Position numbers and translations under genes: made by a program. From positions 1-37,264 of the forward strand of contig NZ_SELO01000037.1 in NCBI RefSeq assembly GCF_004146235.1: DNA of 37,264 nt, in the 5' to 3' direction. The notes under the pieces are model-generated. The model worked only from the letters and a program-made list of their open reading frames with translations. It was not told the DNA's origin and did no database searches. This document shows positions 1-8,161 of this stretch, piece after piece (position 1 is the stretch's first letter; each line of letters starts with the position of its first letter). The DNA is from Tropicimonas sp. IMCC6043 (GTDB lineage Bacteria > Pseudomonadota > Alphaproteobacteria > Rhodobacterales > Rhodobacteraceae).

Positions 1-159
1 CTCGCGGACCAAGGCGCCCCGGCAACCGCCAGCTACATAGGGAGCGCGTCTGCCGGGGCGCCGATCACGCTGGAACTGGCCGGATTTTGTGCTGCCCTCT
101 GGCAGGAAATCGCACCGCCGTTGACACCGATCACTGGTTGGAAAGAAAGAGATCGTTAG
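1..159 (+). CDS. C-terminal end of an unidentified CDS cut by the window edge
   Basis: The reading frame is open from the first base for 52 codons and stops with TAG at 157-159. The encoded tail is Ala/Gly/Pro-rich and ends in a short basic segment (WKERDR). I do not recognise a family. It lies 49 bases before the tyrosine-recombinase fragment on the same strand, so it may belong to the same mobile-element debris. A chance open frame cannot be excluded because high-GC DNA has few stops. Confidence 0.3.
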   Translation, partial: LADQGAPATASYIGSASAGAPITLELAGFCAALWQEIAPPLTPITGWKERDR

Positions 160-208
160 AGGTCTCGGAACGTCCGACCTGAGGGAGGCCTTAGATCGGA
201 GAGACGAA

Positions 209-834
209 GTGCTGGGAGAGATCAAACGTGATCTATTCGCGCCGGTCGAAACGCTCCCTCAAACGCGGACAAGAGACCCGAAGGGGCAAGTCATCCATGA
301 CACAGCCCAGCGCTGGATAGCGGAAAGCACCGGGCTAAGCGGTTCGGCACGCCAACAGTATAGCGCAATTCTGCGATCCTTCGAGGCATTCGCAGGAAAC
401 TGCCCAGTGGAACGGATCGATAGGTCCTTAGCGCTGGGTTACCTCGAACACCTGAGGACGGTCCCTTCGGACAGGACGAAGGTATTGTTGTCTCAGGCAA
501 CCGTTAAGCGGTATCTGGCTTGTCTGGCATCTTACTGGTCTGTTCTGGACTATTGGGGCCTTGTTGATGGTGACGCTCGCAATCCATTCTCAGGCCTCCT
601 TCGGCGTGTTCCCGGACAGAGGAAGGCTGCGGACCCAAGAGCCAAGAATCTTCGGCCAGTTACCCGAAAGGAAGCTCAACACCTGCTGTCCCTTATTCAG
701 AGCACGCCGAGACTGAGATACCGTAGAGAAATGGTCCTGACTGTCCGTCTGCTGTGGGTATCGGCTTGTCGGCTGAATGAGATTGCATCTCCTCAACCCC
801 CTAGACATCACTGGCAGACACGGAGGAAGCAACC
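209..834 (+). pseudogene. Tyrosine recombinase (phage-type integrase), truncated and frameshifted
   Basis: The protein starts at a GTG (209). It contains an N-terminal SAM-like core-binding region of roughly residues 25-130, with a QQYSAILRSFEAFAG helix and an ATVKRYLACLASYW helix, and then the start of the catalytic domain. The first catalytic arginine box is visible as SACRLNEIAS near residue 190. Just after it the frame breaks: removing one base near 791-794 restores a smooth continuation (LNPLDITGR). Nothing of the rest of the catalytic domain (the H-x-x-R box and the nucleophilic Tyr) follows, because the serine recombinase reading frame begins at 835. The gene is therefore a dead fragment of about half the usual length. 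The family call is firm; the exact cause of truncation (insertion or deletion) is inferred. Confidence 0.75.
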
Positions 835-1392
835 ATGTTGCTCGGATACGCACGCACGTCGACCCTCGAACAGAAGGCGTCCATAGAGACTCAGAGAGCC
901 GCCCTAGAGGCCGCTGGATGCGAGAAGGTGTGGCAGGAGCAGGTAAGCTCAGTTGCCCACCGGAGCGGCCTTCAGGAGGCGCTGGGCTATGCCCGAGAGG
1001 GCGATACCCTGATCGTCACGAAGCTGGACCGACTTGCTCGGTCTGTTCGGCATCTTGGCGAGATCGTCGATACCTTGGAGGCACGGAACGTCAGCCTTCG
1101 CATCCTAGATTTGAACCTCGATACTTCGACGGCAACCGGCAACCGGCAAGCTGATGCTGAACGTCATCGGTTCGGTGGCTCAGTTCGAGCGTGAGATGAT
1201 GCTGGAACGGCAGCGGGAAGGCATCGCCAAGGCGAAGGCCGAGGGGAAATACAAGGGGCGGAAACCCAGCGCCAGGATGAAGAGGAATGAAGTCCGGCAC
1301 TACTCGAAGGCGGGGCAAGCAAGCGTGCCGCTGCGAGGGAGTTGGGAATCTCCGAACGCTCCATCTATCGCGTGCTTGGGATAAACGCATAG
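835..1392 (+). pseudogene. Serine recombinase (resolvase/invertase family), two frameshifts
   Basis: The N-terminal catalytic domain is clear. YARTST carries the nucleophilic Ser9, and a KLDRLARS segment follows around residue 65. A good ribosome site (GGAGG) lies just before the ATG at 835. The frame breaks at a tandem 7-bp duplication (1134-1147); removing one copy joins the first part to KLMLNVIGSVAQFERE, the conserved long-helix region that is now in another frame. A second break near 1297, consistent with loss of one G, separates this from a helix-turn-helix tail that reads KRAAARELGISERSIYRVLG and stops at 1390-1392. With both lesions repaired the protein would be a full-length resolvase of about 185 residues. 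As it stands only the first domain of about 100 residues can be made, so DNA binding should be lost. Confidence 0.85.
1134..1147 (+). repeat. 7-bp tandem duplication inside the serine recombinase
   Basis: AACCGGC occurs twice in direct succession at 1134-1140 and 1141-1147. Removing one copy exactly restores the recombinase frame (S-T-A-T-G-K-L-M-L). It looks like a replication-slippage duplication. Confidence 0.85.
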
Positions 1393-1512
1393 TGGATTTT
1401 GCGTGACGGCAGATTCCTATATGTCGTGATCGCAGCCTTTTGAAACACAAGATGCTGCGGCATTCCCGATTGTTCCGACCCGAGAAGGATATGTAAGGTA
1501 GACCTCGCGCTT

Positions 1513-1529
1513 ACCCTTACAGTAAGGGT
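1513..1529. repeat. Short near-perfect palindrome
   Basis: ACCCTTAC, one A, then GTAAGGGT: two 8-base arms around a single central base. It lies in the 258-bp gap between the dead recombinase and the tRNA, where no gene is seen. It could be a protein-binding or recombination site. There is no T-run after it, so it is not a typical terminator. Confidence 0.45.
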
Positions 1530-1650
1530 CGCATACGAACCACCTGAGGACAGCCCTTGGTAACCTAGGAAATAGTGGAGTTTCATCTTCGATCGCAGAG
1601 GGGCGAAACCCTTGCAGAGCGCCGGAGGGAGCGCTAAGACGCGCGGCACC

Positions 1651-1725
1651 GGGTGATTAGCTCAGTGGTAGAGCGCTTCGTTCACATCGAAGATGTCGGG
1701 GGTTCAAATCCCTCATCACCCACCA
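1651..1725 (+). tRNA. tRNA-Val (anticodon CAC)
   Basis: The cloverleaf can be folded by eye. The acceptor stem is GGGTGAT at 1651-1657 pairing with ATCACCC ending at 1721, followed by discriminator A and an encoded CCA at 1723-1725. The D-arm is AGCTCAGTGGTAGAGC. The anticodon stem CTTCG/CGAAG closes the loop TTCACAT, so the anticodon is CAC, reading the valine codon GTG. The T-arm contains the canonical GGTTCAAATCC. The tRNA looks intact. Its 3' end lies one base from the IS6-family element, and recombinase fragments sit upstream, fitting the common use of tRNA genes as integration targets. Confidence 0.95.
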
Positions 1726-1726
1726 T

Positions 1727-2544
1727 GGTGGTGTCAGAAGAACGTAGCTTGAGATGGGGCAGGGGGCTGAGTAGCGTCCCCGGATGACCAAACGCGACCC
1801 GTTCAAATACTTCAAGACCAGCCCTGAGATCATCCGCCTGGCGGTGATGCTCTACGTACGCTTCCCCTTGTCGCTGCGGAACGTCGAAGACCTGCTGCAC
1901 GAGCGCGGTATCGACATCAGCCATGAATCCGTCCGCTTCTGGTGGCAGCGTTTCGGCCCGATGTTCGCCTCCGAGATCCGAAGGAAGCGCGCCGAGCGGC
2001 TGCGTTCAGGGCCGCAGTGGCAATGGCATCTCGACGAAATGTTCGTGAAGATAAACGGCGAGCGGCACTATCTGTGGCGGGCCGTCGACCACGAAGGTGA
2101 GGTCCTGGAGAGCTTTGTGACGAAGGCACGGGACAAGAAGGCGGCATTGAAATTCCTAAAGAAAACAATGAAGCGCTACGGTCGGCCGCACGTCTTCGTA
2201 ACAGATAAGCTTCGTTCGTATGGCGCCGCTTTGAAGGAGGTCGGCGCGGTGGACCGGCGGGAAACTGGGCGCTGGCTCAACAATCGGGCGGAGAACTCGC
2301 ACCTGCCATTCCGACGACGAGAACGGGCGATGCAACGGTTCCGGCGGATGCGAAGTTTACAGATGTTCGCATCCGTCCACGCCTCGGTCTTCAACCATTT
2401 CAACTCGGAGCGCAGCTTCTCCCCCAGAGCCAACTTCAAGAAGAACCGCGCCGCTGCTCTCGCCGAGTGGCGTCAACTAGGTGCGGCATAAGGGACAGCG
2501 GTCCTGCCCTTGCGTAGACTGGTTCGAATCTGTCTGACACCACC
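1727..2544 (+). mobile_element. Complete IS6-family insertion sequence (818 bp)
   Basis: The ends are the inverted repeats GGTGGTGTCAGA at 1727-1738 and TCTGACACCACC at 2533-2544, a perfect 12-base match. Between them is one transposase gene filling most of the length. The size is typical of the IS6 family. The flanking octamers (CCCACCAT at left, CGCCATCA at right) are not a clean 8-bp duplication, so the element's neighbourhood has probably been rearranged since insertion or was formed by cointegration. Related partial copies lie near 27222 and 37010, all in the same orientation. Confidence 0.9.
1784..2491 (+). CDS. IS6-family DDE transposase
   Basis: The protein has 235 residues, the normal size for the family. 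An N-terminal helix-turn-helix region (LSLRNVEDLLHERGIDISHE) is followed by the DDE catalytic core. The first Asp is in WHLDEMFV near residue 84, the second in VFVTDKLRSY near 142, and the Glu in NNRAENSHLPFRRRE near 173. It catalyses replicative transposition of the element. All catalytic positions are present, so it is likely active. It ends 53 bp before the right inverted repeat. IS6-family elements typically form cointegrates and move adjacent DNA between direct copies, which fits the layout here. Confidence 0.93.
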   Translation: MTKRDPFKYFKTSPEIIRLAVMLYVRFPLSLRNVEDLLHERGIDISHESVRFWWQRFGPMFASEIRRKRAERLRSGPQWQWHLDEMFVKINGERHYLWRAVDHEGEVLESFVTKARDKKAALKFLKKTMKRYGRPHVFVTDKLRSYGAALKEVGAVDRRETGRWLNNRAENSHLPFRRRERAMQRFRRMRSLQMFASVHASVFNHFNSERSFSPRANFKKNRAAALAEWRQLGAA

Positions 2545-2847
2545 CGCCATCAGGAATGCCGATGCGATGCCGCAATGCAGAGAAAAATTGTCGACATTTC
2601 AGCACTGGAGGGTCAACGGAGAGGGCGCAACGAAATGGTGATTCCTCAATGCTTGACCTCCCACCAACTGGAAAGCCCAGATTGAACATTCTGACGCTGT
2701 GAGCGTTTCTTTTACGTAAATGCGTGAGGGCGTTGCGCAATGATCGCATTGGTACGCCAGTTCGGTGCTCCGAAGGCCCTGCACGTCGCATTTTGATGAA
2801 CGAGGTGCGCGTCCTAGCGGTGGAGCGCAAAAACAGGAGTTCGCCAT
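2545..2847. other. Intergenic region between IS6 element and copper ATPase
   Basis: About 300 bases with no convincing gene. It contains the CueR-like promoter (2653-2683) and, just before the ATG at 2848, the ribosome site AGGAG. The rest of the leader (about 2690-2830) shows no clear hairpin or terminator. Minus-strand open frames across this stretch continue into the ATPase gene and are shadows. Confidence 0.5.
2653..2683 (+). promoter_or_regulatory. CueR/MerR-type copper-responsive promoter
   Basis: TTGACC (2653-2658) serves as the -35 box. It is followed by a 19-bp spacer and a -10-like CAGATT (2678-2683). The spacer overlaps an imperfect dyad (ACCTCCC, six bases, TGGAAAGC) that matches about 14 of 21 positions of the known E. 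coli copA operator (ACCTTCC, N7, GGAAGGT type). A long 19-bp spacer is the hallmark of MerR-family activated promoters. It would drive the copper ATPase gene, leaving a leader of about 150 bases. No cueR-like gene is present in the window. Confidence 0.6.
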
Positions 2848-5175
2848 ATGGAAACACTGAAGGAACGGGCGATCGCTGCGGCTGAATATGTTTGCCAGAT
2901 GCATCCTGACGTTCGGCAAGAGTCGCCCGGCGATTGCCCGAAGTGTGGAATGACGCTGGTGCTTGAAAGGTCGGCAAGCGGGTACTCGGATCACCGGGGC
3001 CATGCTGCCGACGCCACCGGCATAAGCTACGACAATGTTCCAGATGGCCATTCCGGACCGATCTACACATGCCCGATGCACCCTCAGGTTCGGCAAACCG
3101 AACGCGGCTCCTGCCCGATCTGTGGCATGGGGCTTGAGCTGGAAACAGCGACTGCGGAGGACACTGGCCCAAACCCTGAGCTTGTCGATTTCACCCGGCG
3201 TTTCTGGGTTGGCGCAGCTCTGACGGTGCCGTTGCTCCTTTTGGCGATGGGCCCGATGGTGGGTCTGGGCGGCATCCGGGCGGCGGTTGGCGAGCGCGCC
3301 GCGTTGTGGGCCGAGCTTACGCTTGGCACGACGGTGGTATTCTGGAGCGGCTGGCCCTTCCTGGTACGCGGCTGGAACTCCTTTCGCTCGATGAACCTGA
3401 ATATGTTCTCCCTGATCGCGATGGGCGTCTCGGCAGCCTGGATCTTCAGCACGGTGGCGGTGATGGCGCCCGGCATCTTTCCAGACGGGTTCCGCGATGC
3501 CGATGGGCATGTCGCCGTCTATTTCGAAGCCGCGGCGATGATCGTCGTGCTTGTGCTGCTGGGCCAGCTCATGGAGCTGCGCGCCCGGGAAGGGACGGGA
3601 AAGGCAATCCGGGCGCTGCTCGACATGGCGGCAAAGACCGCGCTTGTTATTCGGGACGGGGGCGACGAGGAGGAGATCGCGCTGGAAGAGGTCCAGGTCG
3701 GGGACCGGATCCGCGTCCGGCCCGGCGACAAGGTGCCGGTGGATGGGACGGTGGTCGACGGGCGCTCGTCGGTCGACGAGAGCATGATCAGCGGCGAGCC
3801 AGTCCCAGTAGAGAAGGTCGTGGGAGACTCAGTGACGGGCGCGACCATCAATGGCACCGGCAGCCTGGTGATCGAGGCAGAGCGCGTGGGCGCCGACACC
3901 GTGCTGAGTCAGATTGTCGAGATGGTGGCGCAGGCTCAACGCAGCCGCGCCCCGGTTCAGAAATATGCCGACAAGGTGTCGGGATGGTTCGTTCCTGCGG
4001 TGATCGGGATCGCTGCGCTCGCCTTCATCGGCTGGGCAATCTGGGGGCCGGCGCCGGCACTCTCCTACGCGCTGATCTCGGCTGTCTCCGTCCTGATCAT
4101 TGCGTGCCCTTGTGCGCTCGGGCTCGCCACGCCGATGTCGATCATGACGGCAACGGGGCGGGGAGCGCAGGCTGGCGTGCTGATCAAGAATGCCGAGGCG
4201 CTGGAGCGTTTCGAAAAGATCGACACGCTGATCGTGGACAAGACCGGGACCTTGACCGAGGGCAAGCCGCGGCTGGTCGGAGTCTATCCTGAAGAGGGGC
4301 ATAACGAGTCCGAACTCTTGCGCCTTGCGGCGTCCCTGGAACGCGGGTCCGAGCATCCGCTGGCCGATGCGATTGTGCGCGGTGCCGCCGAGCGAGACGT
4401 TAAGCTTGCTGATGCAGACGATTTCGAAGCGATAACCGGCATGGGAGTGAAAGGCACGGTCGATGACCGGCTGGTCGCGCTTGGCAATTCCCGGATGATT
4501 GAGGAGTTGGGTCTGAACGGCGGCGGGCTTTCGGAACAGGCCGATGCCCGGCGTGACGAAGGTGAGACCGTGATGTTCGTCGTGGTCGATGGCGCGGTCG
4601 CTGGGCTGGTCAGTGTTGCCGACCCGGTCAAGGAAACGACACCCGACGCGCTCCAGAGGCTCCACGAACTCGGCTTCCGCATCATCATGGCCACCGGCGA
4701 CAACGAGCGGACGGCGAAAGCGGTCGCGGGACAGCTTGGGATCGACGAGATCCGCGCTGAGGTTCTGCCGAAGGACAAGGCGGCGATCATCCGCGAGCTT
4801 CAGGATGCCGGGCACAAGGTGGCGATGGCCGGCGACGGGGTGAATGACGCGCCCGCGCTGGCGCAGGCCGATGTCGGAATCGCGATGGGCACCGGCGCAG
4901 ACGTGGCAATCGAGAGCGCGGGTTTCACCCTGGTGCAAGGCAATCTCGACGGTGTCGTGCGGGCGCGGCGGCTCGCCCATGCCACGATGCGCAACATACG
5001 GCAGAACTTGTTCTTCGCGCTGGTCTACAACGCGGCCGGAGTGCCGATTGCGGCGGGCATCCTGTTCCCGTTTCTCGGCATCCTGATCAGTCCGATGTTC
5101 GCCGCCTTCGCGATGAGCGCCTCGTCGATCTCGGTGGTGCTGAACTCGCTCCGACTGCGCCGCGCGGACGTCTGA
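2848..5175 (+). CDS. copA: Copper-translocating P1B-type ATPase
   Basis: This is an inner-membrane pump that exports copper (or silver) using ATP. The N-terminus carries two heavy-metal-binding modules of the C-x-M-H-P ... C-P-x-C-G-M type, with cysteines near residues 16/30/33 and 75/89/92, instead of the classic ferredoxin-like HMA domain. Then come several membrane helices, the actuator loop with SGEP, the ion-binding CPC (C420-P-C422), the phosphorylation site DKTGTLT (D464), the HP motif of the nucleotide domain (SEHPLAD) and the hinge GDGVNDAPA (near 662). All catalytic residues are present and the length of 775 residues is normal. It is preceded by a CueR-like promoter and followed 47 bp later by the permease gene, probably as one operon. 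Substrate could also include silver; CPC supports monovalent copper. Confidence 0.93.
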   Translation: METLKERAIAAAEYVCQMHPDVRQESPGDCPKCGMTLVLERSASGYSDHRGHAADATGISYDNVPDGHSGPIYTCPMHPQVRQTERGSCPICGMGLELETATAEDTGPNPELVDFTRRFWVGAALTVPLLLLAMGPMVGLGGIRAAVGERAALWAELTLGTTVVFWSGWPFLVRGWNSFRSMNLNMFSLIAMGVSAAWIFSTVAVMAPGIFPDGFRDADGHVAVYFEAAAMIVVLVLLGQLMELRAREGTGKAIRALLDMAAKTALVIRDGGDEEEIALEEVQVGDRIRVRPGDKVPVDGTVVDGRSSVDESMISGEPVPVEKVVGDSVTGATINGTGSLVIEAERVGADTVLSQIVEMVAQAQRSRAPVQKYADKVSGWFVPAVIGIAALAFIGWAIWGPAPALSYALISAVSVLIIACPCALGLATPMSIMTATGRGAQAGVLIKNAEALERFEKIDTLIVDKTGTLTEGKPRLVGVYPEEGHNESELLRLAASLERGSEHPLADAIVRGAAERDVKLADADDFEAITGMGVKGTVDDRLVALGNSRMIEELGLNGGGLSEQADARRDEGETVMFVVVDGAVAGLVSVADPVKETTPDALQRLHELGFRIIMATGDNERTAKAVAGQLGIDEIRAEVLPKDKAAIIRELQDAGHKVAMAGDGVNDAPALAQADVGIAMGTGADVAIESAGFTLVQGNLDGVVRARRLAHATMRNIRQNLFFALVYNAAGVPIAAGILFPFLGILISPMFAAFAMSASSISVVLNSLRLRRADV

Positions 5176-5222
5176 CCGAAGCCGCATCGACACGGTGCAA
5201 AGCGGCGCATCTATGAGGCGCA

Positions 5223-6578
5223 ATGAGTAAAACCAAGTCAGAGGAATACGGAATGCAGCAGGACGACAGGCGCGACGACTACGAGCAGGGATCCATTACC
5301 CTCGGCGGTGCCGTGGCGATGGGAACCGGCGTGATGATCGGCGCTGGCATCTTTGCCCTGACAGGCCAGATCGCCGAATTGGCGGGTCCCTTGTTCCCGC
5401 ATGCCTTCGTCGCCGGGGCCATCGTCACGGCGTTCAGCGCCTATAGCTACGTCAAGATGTCGAATGCCTGGCCGTCTTCCGGCGGAATCGCAATGATCCT
5501 CCAGAAATGCTACGGCAAGGGCGCGATCTCCGCCGGGGCCGCGCTGCTGATGGCGCTGAGCATGGTCATCGCCGAGAGCCTCGTCGCCCGGACCTTTGCC
5601 ACCTACGCGCTGCGGCCTTTCGACATCGACGGCGGGCCGCTGGTGCCCATCCTAGCCGTTGCGGTGATATTGTTCGCTTTCCTCGTCAACATTTCCGGCA
5701 ACCGGTCGGTCGGGCTGATGTCGCAGGTCATGGCGGTCGTCAAAATCGGAGGTATCGCACTTTTCGGAGTCGCGGCGCTCTGGTCGAGCGGGCTTGGCTT
5801 CGCCACTGCTTCGGAGGCGGGACAGAATTTTGGCCCGCTGGGCTTTACCGCTTCGGTGGCGCTCGCGATCCTCGCGTTCAAGGGATTCACCACTATTACC
5901 AATTCGGGCTCCGAGATTACCGATCCCCACCGCAATGTCGGCCGCGCCATCACGATTTCCATCGCGCTCTGCGTCGTCGTCTACCTGCTTGTGGCGCTCG
6001 GCGTGGGATCGAGCCTGACGATCGACGAGATCATCTCGGCTCGAGACTATTCACTGGCCGAGGCCGCCGAGCCCGCGCTCGGCCAAACCGGTTTTCTGCT
6101 GACCGTGCTCTTGGCAATCGTCGCGACCGCCTCGGGCCTGATCGCAAGCATCTTTGCCGTGTCACGGATGCTGGCGATGCTGACCGACATGGAGATGATC
6201 CCGCACAGCCATTTCGGCATGTCCGGAACGATCCAGCGGCACACGCTGGTCTATACCGTCGTGATCGCCGCGACGCTGGCAGCATTCTTCGACCTGAGCC
6301 GCATCGCCTCGCTCGGGGCCTTCTTCTATCTTGTGATGGACATGATCATCCATTGGGGCGTCTTTCGATATCGCCGGCAGGAGATCGACGCTGCTGCATT
6401 GGTCCTGTTGCTGGCGCTTGCCTTCGACGCGATCGTATTGGCGGCCTTTGCAGCAATGAAATGGCAAAGCGATCCGATAATCGTGACCGTTGCCGCCGTC
6501 GCCATTGCGGCCGTGTTCGCGTTTGAACGCCTGTATCTTTCCCGCTGGCTGGCGCCGCGGAGCGACACCGGGCACTGA
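5223..6578 (+). CDS. APC-superfamily amino-acid/polyamine-type permease
   Basis: A 451-residue integral membrane protein with about twelve hydrophobic segments. The family signature at the first helix, GTGVMIGAGIFALTG (about residues 35-50), is the unwound substrate-binding helix of APC transporters. A second family-like patch, ILAFKGFTTITNSGSEI, lies near 220. The ATG at 5223 has GAGG a few bases upstream; a second ATG at 5253 is possible. It lies 47 bp after the copper ATPase on the same strand. The link to copper is only by position. It may import an amino acid such as histidine or cysteine for metal buffering, but the substrate cannot be read from the sequence. Confidence 0.85.
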   Translation: MSKTKSEEYGMQQDDRRDDYEQGSITLGGAVAMGTGVMIGAGIFALTGQIAELAGPLFPHAFVAGAIVTAFSAYSYVKMSNAWPSSGGIAMILQKCYGKGAISAGAALLMALSMVIAESLVARTFATYALRPFDIDGGPLVPILAVAVILFAFLVNISGNRSVGLMSQVMAVVKIGGIALFGVAALWSSGLGFATASEAGQNFGPLGFTASVALAILAFKGFTTITNSGSEITDPHRNVGRAITISIALCVVVYLLVALGVGSSLTIDEIISARDYSLAEAAEPALGQTGFLLTVLLAIVATASGLIASIFAVSRMLAMLTDMEMIPHSHFGMSGTIQRHTLVYTVVIAATLAAFFDLSRIASLGAFFYLVMDMIIHWGVFRYRRQEIDAAALVLLLALAFDAIVLAAFAAMKWQSDPIIVTVAAVAIAAVFAFERLYLSRWLAPRSDTGH

Positions 6579-6672
6579 CGCTGAACCCATCTGGTCACGT
6601 CGCCAGGCGTTCGGGAAGAACTCCTCGAGGGTACAGCCTTTCGAGTCTCCTCCCTGCCGGCTTGGCGGCGTG

Positions 6673-6789
6673 TCACTTGGAGAGGTATTTGACCAATGCG
6701 AGGATCGCCAGAAGCGTCACGATGATCAGAAGGATCATCCAGACGCCGCTAAATCCCATTCCCCAGCCGTGTTGGTAACCACCCATCAT
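6673..6789 (-). CDS. 38-residue single-span membrane peptide
   Basis: Read on the minus strand from ATG at 6789, the frame codes for a Gly/Tyr/His-rich start (MMGGYQHGWGMGFSG) followed by one hydrophobic helix of about 20 residues (WMILLIIVTLLAILALVKY) and a Lys end. AAAGGA lies seven bases upstream of the ATG, so the start is well supported. It shares strand and neighbourhood with two other small metal-cluster genes just upstream (7175-6846 and 7988-7239). Similar tiny Met/Gly/Trp-rich one-helix proteins are often found in copper loci; the function is unknown. It is too short for standard ORF cut-offs and easily missed. Confidence 0.7.
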   Translation of the reverse strand: MMGGYQHGWGMGFSGVWMILLIIVTLLAILALVKYLSK

Positions 6790-6845
6790 CGTTAGGTCCT
6801 TTCGCGTCGCAAGCGCACCGCATGGCGATGCGCTCCATTACCGGT

Positions 6846-7175
6846 TCAGTTGCGCCAGTTCATGCCGGGGCCATGCCGGAACCCGGGCCCCCAGACGCCA
6901 CCCTGGCGCGGAGCCCCGCCGAAGCCCTGCATCATCTGCGGGCCGTGACCGACGGCCGGGCCCGGCATGCCGTTGCCCCACGGTCCGTATGCCCCGGTGC
7001 CCAGAGCAGTGCCGCAGGGCGGCACCGTCACTCCGGAAGTTGTACAGGGCGGGGTCTGCTGGCCGGTCCATCCGGGCGCCTGTCCGTTGCCGGGGCCCGG
7101 GCCGTGGGCCATTGCGAGCGACGGCACCGCCATCGCGGCAACGATCAGCAAGCTGCGTGTCAGGGCGTGAGTCAT
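6846..7175 (-). CDS. Secreted His/Gly/Pro/Met-rich small protein, putative metal binder
   Basis: The 109-residue product starts with a clear signal peptide (MTHALTRSLLIVAAMAVPSLAMA, cleavage after AMA). The mature part is low-complexity: it begins HGPGPGNG, has two separated Cys (in PPCTTSG and PPCGTA), and carries many Gly, Pro, His and Met-Met residues towards the end. Such composition suits weak binding of copper ions in the periplasm; that is inference from composition and context. It is encoded between the 38-residue membrane peptide and the EF-hand protein, all on the minus strand. No named domain is recognisable. Confidence 0.7.
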   Translation of the reverse strand: MTHALTRSLLIVAAMAVPSLAMAHGPGPGNGQAPGWTGQQTPPCTTSGVTVPPCGTALGTGAYGPWGNGMPGPAVGHGPQMMQGFGGAPRQGGVWGPGFRHGPGMNWRN

Positions 7176-7238
7176 TGTCTGTCTCCTTTCCCGCGGTGAG
7201 GTACGGTCGGCCCGGGTGCGGGCCGACCGTCAGGTCGA

Positions 7239-7988
7239 TCAGTTGTTGCCCTCGGCTTCGGCCGCATCGCCGCTATCCTGCAGCCATGGGCAGTCCTGCC
7301 AGAAAGTGGCGCGGCGGGCCTGCATCTGGGACATCCAGTCGGCGGGCGCCGTGAATTCCTCCTGCGTCACCTGACCGTCGCCATCCGCGTCGAGGGCCTG
7401 GAAGCGGTCCACCATCATCGGGCGGATCGTGCTGCCGTGCAGCGCCTCGAACTCGACCAGCGAGAGCGTGCCGTCGCCGTTGCCGTCGTATTCTGCCAGC
7501 GCGGCCTGCATGCCGTCGCGGGCTTCGTCGGTTGTGACCGTGCCGTCACCATCGGCGTCCAGGTCGCCGAACAAGGCGCCCATCATGCCGGGACCACCGG
7601 GGCCACCCATCGTGCGCGGGCCAAACGACCCGCCCATCATGCCGGGGCCGCCAAAGCCGCCCATCTGGCTGTGCATCTCCATCATGTGTTCCATGAAGTC
7701 CGGATCACCCATCATGGCCGGTCCCATTCCGCCATAGCCGCCCGGGCCACGCATCATGCCCGGCCCGCCTTGCACGCCGCCCATCATCGGGCCGGGGCCA
7801 CCCTGCCAGTTGCCCATCCTCGCGCTTGGACCGCCCTGCCAGCCGCCCATCATTGCACCGGGGCCACCCTGCGGGCCCTGCATCCAACCTCCGGCTTGCG
7901 GCCCGTGGGCCAACGCCGGAATGGTGATGGCTGCGCCAACCGCGGTGACGGCGGCGATTGCGATTGCGAGTTTCCCTGAGCGTTTCAT
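7239..7988 (-). CDS. Secreted EF-hand protein with Met/Gly/Pro-rich repeats
   Basis: The start is taken at ATG 7988, which begins a normal signal peptide (MKRSGKLAIAIAAV ... PALA) with TCTCC, i.e. GGAGA, upstream. The 249-residue product has two parts. Residues of about 30-135 are repeats of W-Q-G-G-P-(G/S)-x-M-(M/G)-G type, very rich in Gly and Met. The rest carries three EF-hand loops: DLDADGDGTVTTDE, EYDGNGDGTLSLVE and ALDADGDGQVTQEE, each with the D-x-D-x-D-G pattern for calcium. A periplasmic calcium- and possibly copper-binding role is likely. It lies divergent from the two-component regulator, whose start is 174 bp away, so the two probably share a control region. Confidence 0.8.
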   Translation of the reverse strand: MKRSGKLAIAIAAVTAVGAAITIPALAHGPQAGGWMQGPQGGPGAMMGGWQGGPSARMGNWQGGPGPMMGGVQGGPGMMRGPGGYGGMGPAMMGDPDFMEHMMEMHSQMGGFGGPGMMGGSFGPRTMGGPGGPGMMGALFGDLDADGDGTVTTDEARDGMQAALAEYDGNGDGTLSLVEFEALHGSTIRPMMVDRFQALDADGDGQVTQEEFTAPADWMSQMQARRATFWQDCPWLQDSGDAAEAEGNN

Positions 7989-8161
7989 GACCACTTCTCC
8001 TGTGTGTCGTCGTTCTGATGAGCTCAATCTGGGAGACGCATGTCGCAGCATCATCCCGAAAGCGAAGAGATTTGTATCGGTTTGTCGCAACGGCGGCGCC
8101 CTGATACATCCCGCGACTATTTTCTGGCGCTGCGCCGGCGTCGATGCGCTATTGGAGAGGC

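Noticed and set aside
1719..2552. 8-bp target duplication around the complete IS6 element
   Set aside because: The flanks CCCACCAT and CGCCATCA are not identical, so no duplication can be claimed.
3829..5223. 464-codon minus-strand open frame opposite the copper ATPase gene
   Set aside because: It is antisense to a gene with complete catalytic motifs, has no domain, and is explained by GC-rich codon bias.
7560..7900. Repeated short units suggesting a CRISPR or satellite array
   Set aside because: They are degenerate codon repeats for Gly/Met/Pro in the EF-hand protein, with no constant repeat and spacer pattern.
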